In this document: one piece after another, positions 29,225-35,014 of the stretch
How the letters are laid out: each line of letters begins with the position of its first letter
Numbering within the stretch: position 1 is the stretch's first letter
DNA from: Roseburia sp.
GTDB taxonomy: Bacteria; Bacillota; Clostridia; Lachnospirales; Lachnospiraceae
Direction of reading: 5' to 3'
Length of the DNA stretch: 35,014 nucleotides
NCBI GenBank assembly: GCA_019421345.1
Contig: JAHZFL010000020.1
Location: forward strand, 1-35,014
Notes under the pieces: generated by a model
Database searches by the model: none
What the model saw: the letters and a program-made list of their open reading frames with translations, nothing else
What the model was told of the DNA's origin: nothing
Position numbers and translations under genes: made by a program

Positions 29225-30535
29225 TCAGCCTGCTGCCGGAACTGCGATCAGTCCAATGAGCAAAAACAGGTTCAACAGAACACCAAACACGATACATGCC
29301 ACCGGACCTACTGCCAAATCTACAATCGGTTTCTTTGCCTTTTTGTTCAGCAGAAATGCACCAATAACAAAGAGTGCACCGATTCCCGTGTAACCGGAAG
29401 CAGCTACCGACATTTTCTCCGCAGCGACAATACCTCCTGCCAGAAGCGCCACCTCCAGAACCTTGTTCATAGAAGTACGCACATACTCGCCCATATCCTT
29501 AACGCCCGGGAACTTATCCATTCCTTTTGCAAAAAGGTCGATCAGCGCAATCTCAACAACCATAACCAATGCACCTACTACAAAAGCGACCAGAGGATTT
29601 CCGTGAAGCAGTAAACCTACTACAAATACAAACGTACATCCAGCCACGCCATATACACCTGTTACGATCGCGGTTGTAAATACCAGAGGGATAAATCCAA
29701 TCGATCTTGCCACAGCCGTCAGTGCAGCATTCATATATTCTCCCTCTGCCAAAAGAGCCAAGGAGGCAGGATCACCTGCAATTATTGAAAGACTTGTTCC
29801 GGCTGCGATCAGGCCTCCCATAATAGCCAGTAAGAACCAGTTTTTACGGATACGAGATACATTTGCGCTAAATCCAATCGTTAAAGCTTCATTGCTGTTG
29901 CTTTCTCCTTTTACCTGTGCCGCAAAAACAAGCATCATAATCATTCCAACAAGCATCGCCATTCCTTCGGGATTTAAGGCAACGCTATTTCCACCGATTG
30001 AAAAGACGCCAAATTTTTTGACCAGATAAAATGCAAGTACGGTAACTCCCCCGGTGATCATTCCCTTCTTAAAACCATGCTGATATGCGACGCCGACCGC
30101 CGGAAAAACTGCAAATGCAACTGTTACATAACCGGATACACTTCCCAGATCACTGGTAAAATTGTAAGGCATCATACCAAATAGCTTTACAATAACTTCC
30201 AAACCTGCCAAAATAGCTAATCCGTAACCTGCTCCGATCACAGCGGAAAAAATTGTTCCCACCTTCGTATCGGGACAGAAAGAACCAATCATATCCGTAG
30301 TCAGCAGCAGACAGTGGATCAAAATAATGCTTGCCGCAATTGACGTCGGAATACCAAATCCGATCACAAGACCGAAGCTTATGGCAAAGCTCATGGCTGC
30401 CAGTTCTTTTTTAGAAATTTCCTTATTAAAGTACTGTCCTACAATCGGACGGAAACCATCATTAAAAACAGCGATTCCTTTGTTTGATAAAACAGATGCC
30501 AACGCACCGATTAACGCAATTACAAGATATTTCAT
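29225..30535 (-). CDS. yhfT: YhfT-like membrane transport protein
   Basis: A 436-residue integral membrane protein with about twelve hydrophobic segments, beginning MKYLVIALIGALASVLSNKG. It is rich in Gly and Ala, with features such as RPIVGQYFNKEISKKELAAM and GFGIPTSIAASIILIHCLLL. It matches the YhfT family by length, N-terminus and association with YhfU. The probable role is uptake of the pathway substrate; whether it is a secondary or phospho-transferring carrier is unknown. It overlaps the YhfU gene by 4 bp, indicating a YhfT-YhfU unit. Confidence 0.82.
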   Translation of the reverse strand: MKYLVIALIGALASVLSNKGIAVFNDGFRPIVGQYFNKEISKKELAAMSFAISFGLVIGFGIPTSIAASIILIHCLLLTTDMIGSFCPDTKVGTIFSAVIGAGYGLAILAGLEVIVKLFGMMPYNFTSDLGSVSGYVTVAFAVFPAVGVAYQHGFKKGMITGGVTVLAFYLVKKFGVFSIGGNSVALNPEGMAMLVGMIMMLVFAAQVKGESNSNEALTIGFSANVSRIRKNWFLLAIMGGLIAAGTSLSIIAGDPASLALLAEGEYMNAALTAVARSIGFIPLVFTTAIVTGVYGVAGCTFVFVVGLLLHGNPLVAFVVGALVMVVEIALIDLFAKGMDKFPGVKDMGEYVRTSMNKVLEVALLAGGIVAAEKMSVAASGYTGIGALFVIGAFLLNKKAKKPIVDLAVGPVACIVFGVLLNLFLLIGLIAVPAAG

Positions 30536-30909
30536 AATAATCCTCCCTCTTTATCGCACAGCGCCTTTACAAGCACCGGAACGACCTCATCTTTATGCTG
30601 TGCCGTGAATCCAAAGGCTATTTTGCCATTCTTTACCTCTTGCCGAATTTCTTCTTCACTGCAAATCTGGCCCGGCATAGAAACTGTCGCACATTTGTCC
30701 TTTCCAAGAATGGCAAGCGCCATCGCAAGCGCTCCGCCGCCACCCGTGTTGCAAGCGCCGAGATAATAATCATACTGACCCGACTTCATTCCCATTGTGG
30801 CGTCCAAATCTCCCTTGACGGTCACCTCTGCCTGATCCTTTAACTGTGTTTTGATGATTGCGGCAATATCCTCCTTATCGATCTGCCCTCCTACTACAAT
30901 TTTCATCAT
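30532..30909 (-). CDS. yhfU: YhfU-like protein (DUF2620)
   Basis: A 125-residue cytoplasmic protein with a Rossmann-like start (MKIVVGGQIDKEDIAAIIKT), a glycine-rich LGACNTGGGGALAMALAILG loop and GKIAFGFTAQHKDEVVPVLV near the end. Its size, a nucleotide- or phosphate-binding-like loop and its placement before a multi-helix membrane protein recall the small B-type subunits of PTS-like carriers, but no phosphorylated Cys or His motif is certain (Cys in GACNTGG is a candidate). Family assignment follows from the E. coli yhfU neighbourhood. The start has GGAGGAG about 8 bases upstream. Confidence 0.8.
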   Translation of the reverse strand: MMKIVVGGQIDKEDIAAIIKTQLKDQAEVTVKGDLDATMGMKSGQYDYYLGACNTGGGGALAMALAILGKDKCATVSMPGQICSEEEIRQEVKNGKIAFGFTAQHKDEVVPVLVKALCDKEGGLL

Positions 30910-30924
30910 TCTTCTCCTCCTTTT

Positions 30925-31278
30925 TTATGATAAAAGATTACATATGTGAACGGACAAAAAGTCCTGTTCTGTCTTTGAAAACGGAAGATCGGTCTCCCCC
31001 AGCAGCCGTTCCAGCAGCTTTAGAGCCTTCTCATAATTTGGTTCCTCCTTCATACTCTCCAACAGATCTTCATCCATCGGATTTTCCTCTGTGCCTTCCT
31101 CCGCCCGCTTTCCCGCCATCGCCAAGTGCGTGATAAACATTTCCATCTTATCCTGCTTAGGATGCTCAAGCTCTGCAAGCATAATGTCTGTTACCTTTTT
31201 GGAAAATTGCGCCACCTTTTGACTGATAACGCCTCCCTGCTCCAAAATCTCAATTCTCTCCCATAATTGTTCTCTCAT
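30925..31278 (-). CDS. yhfY: YhfY-like PRD-domain protein
   Basis: A 117-residue all-helical protein. The C-terminal SKTEQDFLSVHICNLL and the central MFITHLAMAGKRAEEG block resemble a PTS-regulation (PRD) domain, where histidines are phosphorylated by PTS proteins. His in ITHLAM and in VHICNL are candidate sites. No DNA-binding domain is present, so it may modulate YhfZ or another factor. The ATG at 31278 is preferred, with AGGGAG upstream; the frame to 31305 enters the operator. It is the first structural gene after a YhfZ-type operator. Confidence 0.78.
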   Translation of the reverse strand: MREQLWERIEILEQGGVISQKVAQFSKKVTDIMLAELEHPKQDKMEMFITHLAMAGKRAEEGTEENPMDEDLLESMKEEPNYEKALKLLERLLGETDLPFSKTEQDFLSVHICNLLS

Positions 31279-31296
31279 ATATTCTCCCTTTCTTTT

Positions 31297-31318
31297 AATA
31301 TACATTTTTTTGTATATT
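31297..31318. promoter_or_regulatory. Putative YhfZ operator upstream of the structural genes
   Basis: AATATAC (31297-31303), 8 bases, GTATATT (31312-31318): perfect 7-bp inverted repeat. Nearly the same sequence lies upstream of the yhfZ-like gene at 32285-32306. It lies between the yhfZ-like stop (31340) and the yhfY-like start (31278). Confidence 0.65.
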
Positions 31319-31339
31319 TGTTTAAAAAGCAGAAGGAAA

Positions 31340-32266
31340 TTAATAAAACGGATGCATTTCCCTTCTTCTTACTTTTTCTAAAATCATCAGTGTATACTCC
31401 TTACGGATATTTTTTTTCAAAAATTCCTCCAACGCCTGATCTCCCTTTTGAATGACAATGACTGCAGCAGAAAATTTACTGTTATACTCGTCCTCCTCCA
31501 AAAATTCCAAATGGAGTCCACCAAGCGACTGGTTCTCGATAATATCGTCATAGTTCCAGACACCTGCGTCGATCATCCCGCTTTCCACAGCAGACAGTGT
31601 TTGCTGTACTCTTATATCTACAAGCGTTACCTGCTTTCCGCAAATCAGTCTCTTGGTAATCTCACTCTGGTCGAGAGAATCCCTGTCGTAGCCGATTCTC
31701 ATTCCGTCCTGAATGCCGGCCGCATACTGCTCTCCAAGAATCAAAACGTGTTTGGAAAGGAAACTTCCCGTCCCGAAGTTCATCGCAATTTGAATCTCAC
31801 ATCCCTGCTCCATAGCATATTCTGCCGCATACTGGGAACAGACAGCAAACTGATAGCTGCCCGTCTCCACAAGCTTTATTCTTCCCACTGCTCCGCGGGC
31901 ATATGCCATATTAAACCGGTAATCCTTCATCTGCTCATAGATGGCTGTTGCAAAGCCTTCATAGGTTCTGGAATATGGGAGCGGCATAATGCCCATGATC
32001 TCCTTTACCAGCGTGCAGTCCTGAAGCTTGACATAATCAATGCTCTCAATATAAGTGCCCAAGTGACCATGTGAGACAAGCGCGATGGCCCCCATCTTCT
32101 TTAAATACTGAAACGCATTCTGCACTGTCCCTCTCGACACACCGTACTCCTCCTCGTAATACGAAATCGGCGGAATACGGTCTCCACAACTTCTGGAAAG
32201 GAGGCTTGATGCCACTTTACTGATTGTAACGCCTTTTTTTTGATATAAGACCTGTCGGGCATCCAT
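31340..32266 (-). CDS. yhfZ: YhfZ-like transcriptional regulator
   Basis: A 308-residue regulator. The N-terminal winged helix (about 15-80) contains RIPPISYYEEEYGVSRGTVQ and NAFQYLKKMGAIALVSHGHL, a GntR-like recognition helix and wing. The remaining 220 residues form a periplasmic-binding-protein-like effector domain (YhfZ_C) with LPYSRTYEGFATAIYEQM and AEYAMEQGCEIQIAMNFGTG. It probably represses the operon until a pathway compound binds. The ATG at 32266 is preceded by GGAGGAAAGG; the frame to 32293 overlaps the operator. It is the first gene of the operon, behind a strong promoter with operator repeats. Confidence 0.85.
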   Translation of the reverse strand: MDARQVLYQKKGVTISKVASSLLSRSCGDRIPPISYYEEEYGVSRGTVQNAFQYLKKMGAIALVSHGHLGTYIESIDYVKLQDCTLVKEIMGIMPLPYSRTYEGFATAIYEQMKDYRFNMAYARGAVGRIKLVETGSYQFAVCSQYAAEYAMEQGCEIQIAMNFGTGSFLSKHVLILGEQYAAGIQDGMRIGYDRDSLDQSEITKRLICGKQVTLVDIRVQQTLSAVESGMIDAGVWNYDDIIENQSLGGLHLEFLEEDEYNSKFSAAVIVIQKGDQALEEFLKKNIRKEYTLMILEKVRRREMHPFY

Positions 32267-32284
32267 CGTTCCTTTCCTCCGTTG

Positions 32285-32348
32285 AATATACATTTTTTTA
32301 TATATTTAATATACTTGTATTATACTTCTGTACTTGTTCCTCTGTCAA
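32285..32348 (-). promoter_or_regulatory. yhf-type operon promoter and operator repeats
   Basis: Minus strand: -35 TTGACA (32348-32343), 18 bases, -10 TATAAT (32324-32319), both consensus. Downstream GTATAWT half-sites recur: GTATATT at 32314-32308 and 32291-32285 (minus reading), and an AATATAC-N8-ATATATT near-palindrome at 32285-32306 that matches the operator at 31297-31318. A repressor bound here would block the start of transcription. Confidence 0.75.
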
Positions 32349-32555
32349 TGATTGTCACACCAAAATAGTTACCAAAACTTTACCTTTAATTTTGGTACAA
32401 TTTCCGGTTTTTTGTTTTGGGATGAAAGATTTGCCTTTTCTTTTACTTAATTGCAAATCAACTGCCATGATGCTTCTAAATACAAGATCAGAAATAAAAT
32501 TTTTCGCCGTGTAATTTCCCGCTTTGCGGGAGATACACAGTAGTTATAAATCTGT
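32349..32555. other. Intergenic region with a hairpin after the dinB unit
   Basis: No gene is visible. A hairpin at 32509-32537 (GTGTA/TACAC outside, TCCCGC/GCGGGA inside, TTT loop) follows the minus-strand gene at 32556 and likely ends the SRAP-polymerase transcript, although no T tract is directly attached. Confidence 0.5.
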
Positions 32556-32867
32556 TCACCTAAAATTCAGTACCCATCTGCCTTCTGTCTGGTAATAGAT
32601 CAATCTCACCGGAATTGCCTGTTCCAGAACTGTTAACGTACAGTCAAACTCTATGGCGGGTATACCGGCATACATTTTCTTTTCCTGAGAATGAACCATA
32701 ATCTGTCTGATCGTCCGAACCTCCCCGCCTTCATCCTGTACTTTGATCATAAGCGGCATTAATTTTCCTGAGCTTGTAAACCAACACTCACATGCCACTT
32801 CCTTTTGTATTCCCTTTACGGCCCCTGCATCTGCCTTCTGCATATTTATCCCAATTCCAAATGCCAT
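32556..32867 (-). CDS. Conserved-looking small protein downstream of dinB-like gene
   Basis: A 103-residue protein of unknown family. It starts MAFGIGINMQKADAGAVKGI and has a beta-rich pattern (CECWFTSSGKLMPLMIKVQD and IEFDCTLTVLEQAIPVRLIY, then YYQTEGRWVLNF). No membrane segment or catalytic motif is obvious. I start at the ATG at 32867, with GGAGGAGG upstream; the frame to 32894 overlaps the polymerase stop. It follows the Y-family polymerase by 16 bp, a place often held by a small accessory gene such as YolD-type proteins, but it does not look like YolD. It may be an SOS-linked partner of the polymerase. Confidence 0.65.
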   Translation of the reverse strand: MAFGIGINMQKADAGAVKGIQKEVACECWFTSSGKLMPLMIKVQDEGGEVRTIRQIMVHSQEKKMYAGIPAIEFDCTLTVLEQAIPVRLIYYQTEGRWVLNFR

Positions 32868-32883
32868 AGAAAACGCCTCCTCC

Positions 32884-34164
32884 TTATCTGACAATCAGCT
32901 TACTGTAATCAACATCCCTTTTCTCTCTGGAAATACCTCCGCACATGTGATCAATCGTCTGCCCAAGAAATGCAGCTCTCTTAAGGGCATCTATCCCAAA
33001 ACGTTCCCTGATGCTATCTACCATTTTATCCATTCCTGCGAGCTTTTCATAATCTGTCTCATCAAACAGACAAAGCTGTCTCGCAGACATCTCATCCTGA
33101 ACCTTTCCGGTATGAATACCCAGATGCCTTATCGGATTGCCATTCCATATTTCAAGAAACAGCTCACAGGCTACTTTATAAATCTCTGCTGTCAAATTAG
33201 TAGGGGATAACAGTTTTTTCTGATGAGAGACAAAAGGAAATATATTTTCTTCCGATATATCCGCATACCGGATACCTACTGCGAGAACCTCTGTCTGCAC
33301 CTCATCCGCCCGCAGCCTGCTCCCCAAAGTTTCCGCCAAAGCCAGCAATACCTTATTTGCAGCTTCTATACTTACCACGTCATAAGGTATTGTCGTACTA
33401 TTTCCATAACCCTTGTTTGCAGCCGGACTTGCCAGCACCGGTGAAAAATCTATCCCGTTTGCAAATTTCCAGATAACCTCACCGTGCTTTTTTAACAGGC
33501 TCTTTAACCAGCTTACATCCGCATTTGCCAGATCTCCTATTGTGCGAATCCCCACAGAAAGCAATTTCTTTGTTGTGGCACGTCCGACAAAAAACAAATC
33601 TGAGACAGAAAGTGGCCACATCTTTTCCCGTATTTCTTCCAAATACAAGGTGTGCACACGGTCCGGCTTCTGAAAATCGGACGCCATTTTTGCCAGAAGC
33701 TTATTTTGCGAAATACCTACATTGACAGTAAAGCCCAGCTCATTTTTGATACGCTCCTTTATCTGATAAGCGGCTTCTTCCGGTGTTCCAAACAAATGAC
33801 AAGTCGAGGTCATATCGATAAAAGCCTCGTCTATGCTGTACTGCTCCACAACATCCGAATACTCCCTCAGAATATTCATAAATGCAAACGAACATTTTTC
33901 ATACAATCCATAATTCGGAGGTACCAATATTAAGTCTCTGCATTTTCTCTGAGCCTCCAGAACGGTTTCTCCTGTCTGAATCCCGTATTTTTTTGCCGGA
34001 ATAGATTTGGCAAGGATAATTCCATGGCGCATAGATATATCTCCGCCTACCGCCGATGCAACCTCCCTAAGATCCAGCCTTCCACCTTTGTGCGCAAGAC
34101 GATAAACAGCCTCCCATGATAGGAAGGCTGAATTTACATCAATATGAAATATTATATTTTTCAA
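32884..34164 (-). CDS. Y-family DNA polymerase (DinB/UmuC-like)
   Basis: A 426-residue translesion polymerase. Catalytic acidic residues: Asp in FHIDVNSAFLSWEAV and Asp-Glu in YSIDEAFIDMT. The fingers/palm and thumb follow (GISQNKLLAKMASDFQKPDR), then a little-finger domain up to residue about 360. The start is a TTG at 34164 preceded by AGGAGGTGA with 8-base spacing; a GTG 12 bases earlier overlaps that ribosome site and is unlikely. Two LexA-like boxes lie at the start codon and 35 bases upstream, so it is probably SOS-induced. It lies 78 bp after an SRAP gene. The long C-terminal tail suggests the UmuC-like clostridial branch rather than classical DinB. Confidence 0.9.
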   Translation of the reverse strand: MKNIIFHIDVNSAFLSWEAVYRLAHKGGRLDLREVASAVGGDISMRHGIILAKSIPAKKYGIQTGETVLEAQRKCRDLILVPPNYGLYEKCSFAFMNILREYSDVVEQYSIDEAFIDMTSTCHLFGTPEEAAYQIKERIKNELGFTVNVGISQNKLLAKMASDFQKPDRVHTLYLEEIREKMWPLSVSDLFFVGRATTKKLLSVGIRTIGDLANADVSWLKSLLKKHGEVIWKFANGIDFSPVLASPAANKGYGNSTTIPYDVVSIEAANKVLLALAETLGSRLRADEVQTEVLAVGIRYADISEENIFPFVSHQKKLLSPTNLTAEIYKVACELFLEIWNGNPIRHLGIHTGKVQDEMSARQLCLFDETDYEKLAGMDKMVDSIRERFGIDALKRAAFLGQTIDHMCGGISREKRDVDYSKLIVR

Positions 34165-34174
34165 ACGTATGTTC
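34163..34174 (-). promoter_or_regulatory. LexA-like SOS box overlapping the polymerase start
   Basis: Minus strand GAACATACGTTT, matching GAAC-N4-GTTY, the Gram-positive SOS-box form. It overlaps the TTG start codon. Confidence 0.65.
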
Positions 34175-34197
34175 ACCTCCTATTAATATATTGTAGT

Positions 34198-34209
34198 AAA
34201 CATACGTTC
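34198..34209 (-). promoter_or_regulatory. LexA-like SOS box upstream of the polymerase gene
   Basis: Minus strand GAACGTATGTTT, again GAAC-N4-GTTY. It is 35 bases upstream of the other box, allowing two LexA dimers. Confidence 0.7.
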
Positions 34210-34242
34210 TATATTCAACAGGAAGTTTATTCCTTTTAACAT

Positions 34243-34845
34243 TTAAAACAATGTCATTTGTTCAAAGTCTGTTTTTCTCTCAAGCAGACATGGTATTTTG
34301 TGCAGCATTTGTTCTGCCTTTTTGTCATTAAAAATCCATGGCAGAATTTCTTCTTTTTCCAAAATAAGCGGCATTCTGTCGTGAACCGGCTTCATCGATT
34401 CATTCGCTGCAGTTGTGAGGATTACAAATCTTTCTTCCTCCTGATCATAATTATAAATTCCTGCCATGAATATTGCCGGCTGTTCCTTTGAAGAAAAAAT
34501 ATTTTTCTCTTTTCTTTGATTCCACTCATAAAACCACGCTGCGGGAACTACAATCCTACGATGCAGGGTACTTTCCCGAAACATTCTTTTTTCCAAAACA
34601 GATTCACTTCTCGCATTAAATATCACCTGTTTATCCGTAAAACCGGAAAAACCCCAGCGCTGTGTTCTGCAGGAAAGCTTCTGCCCGTTTGGGACGATCA
34701 CCGGTGCAATATCTGTCGGATGTATCTCTCTTGCCAAAAAAGAACTGTTTCCGAATATTTTATTGCTAAGCTTTTGATCTGCCTGACGGACAATGGCTTC
34801 TATTTCTCTGGCTGTTTCATCGTTCACATAATATCTTCCGCACAT
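34243..34845 (-). CDS. SRAP/HMCES-type protein (abasic-site DNA-protein crosslinker, YedK-like)
   Basis: A 200-residue SRAP-domain protein. After Met removal the catalytic Cys2 (MCGRYYVND) forms a thiazolidine crosslink with abasic sites in single-stranded DNA. Conserved blocks are visible: FNARSESVLEKRMFRES, PAAWFYEWN (active-site Glu), and MKPVHDRMPLIL with the active-site His. Length is close to E. coli YedK. It lies 78 bp upstream of the Y-family polymerase in the same direction, a sensible pairing for damage tolerance. No LexA box is seen immediately before it. Confidence 0.92.
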   Translation of the reverse strand: MCGRYYVNDETAREIEAIVRQADQKLSNKIFGNSSFLAREIHPTDIAPVIVPNGQKLSCRTQRWGFSGFTDKQVIFNARSESVLEKRMFRESTLHRRIVVPAAWFYEWNQRKEKNIFSSKEQPAIFMAGIYNYDQEEERFVILTTAANESMKPVHDRMPLILEKEEILPWIFNDKKAEQMLHKIPCLLERKTDFEQMTLF

Positions 34846-34922
34846 AAATGTCCTTACCTGCTTTCTGTCTTACCTGATGTTAATACAACGAATGATAAGT
34901 AACTGATAATAATGGGTAATAA

Positions 34923-34954
34923 AAAACCTCAAAAACATTTGTTTTTGAGGTTTT
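34923..34954 (-). terminator. Intrinsic terminator of the tRNA-Cys transcript
   Basis: A 15-bp perfect stem: 34923-34937 pairs with 34940-34954 around a two-base centre (TT), followed on the minus strand by further T residues. It lies 5 bases past the tRNA 3' end. Confidence 0.85.
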
Positions 34955-34959
34955 AAGGA

Positions 34960-35014
34960 AGGCGACTAACGGATTTGAACCGATGATCAGGGAGTTGCAG
35001 TCCCATGCCTTACC
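34960..35014 (-). tRNA. tRNA-Cys (GCA), 5' part beyond the window
   Basis: The minus strand reads the D-arm end GGTAAGGCA, anticodon stem-loop GGGAC-TGCAA-CTCCC with anticodon GCA, a variable loop, T arm ATCGGTTCAAATCCGTT and acceptor GTCGCC with discriminator T. CCA is not encoded. The 5' acceptor strand lies outside the window. Confidence 0.9.

Noticed and set aside
1..35014. CRISPR array or restriction/defence island
   Set aside because: No regularly spaced repeats and no cas, restriction or known anti-phage genes were seen on either strand.

Overview
The window is from a Gram-positive gut-type Clostridia, most likely a Lachnospiraceae. Supporting signs are strong AGGAGG ribosome binding sites, moderate to low GC, a GAAC-N4-GTTT type LexA box, Tn916/Tn1549-type conjugative-element genes and AgrC/LytTR regulators. 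No single gene fixes the genus.

Positions 1 to about 18,300 are the right-hand part of an integrative conjugative element (ICE); its left end lies outside the window. It starts with the tail of a large accessory protein and two small transfer-associated genes (TTRAP and Cys-rich VLP type). Two minus-strand genes follow, one of them Tn916 Orf8-like. A 5.3 kb plus-strand module then carries a lantibiotic-immunity ABC transporter (F, E, G), a NisI/SpaI-like immunity lipoprotein and its own two-component system. The module is bracketed by an 87-bp direct repeat, which is the 3' end of the relaxase gene, and no lantibiotic biosynthesis gene is present. Next come the relaxase, MobC, a candidate oriT segment and an XRE regulator. 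A second regulatory block follows: a small HTH protein, an OmpR-type regulator, a kinase, an ABC ATPase and a large FtsX-type permease. The element ends with a structured leader, a sigma-like Orf7 protein, an Orf8-like protein, a structured ORF-less segment, Xis (TTG start), a Tn916-type Int and Int arm-type sites.

Positions 18.3 to 22.3 kb are chromosomal: a 58-aa membrane peptide, a GHKL (AgrC-like) kinase, a CPBP membrane protease and a LytTR response regulator. No recognisable signal-peptide gene is present.

Positions 22.4 to 32.35 kb hold a ten-gene minus-strand operon matching the poorly understood E. coli yhfSTU-php-yhfWXYZ set in rearranged order. It encodes a YhfZ-like repressor, a PRD-like protein, YhfU, YhfT (membrane), an amidase-signature protein that I know of no counterpart for in the E. 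coli cluster, a phosphotriesterase homologue, two PLP enzymes (YhfS, YhfX), a phosphopentomutase-like YhfW and a secreted serine-hydrolase lipoprotein. A TTGACA-18-TATAAT promoter precedes yhfZ. Copies of an AATATAC-N8-GTATATT palindrome lie upstream of both yhfZ and the second gene, suggesting autoregulation. This enlarged operon and the ICE regulatory leaders are the most interesting parts of the window.

Positions 32.5 to 35.0 kb hold DNA-damage genes on the minus strand: an SRAP/HMCES-type protein, a Y-family polymerase with two LexA-like boxes and a small unknown gene. The window ends in a tRNA-Cys.
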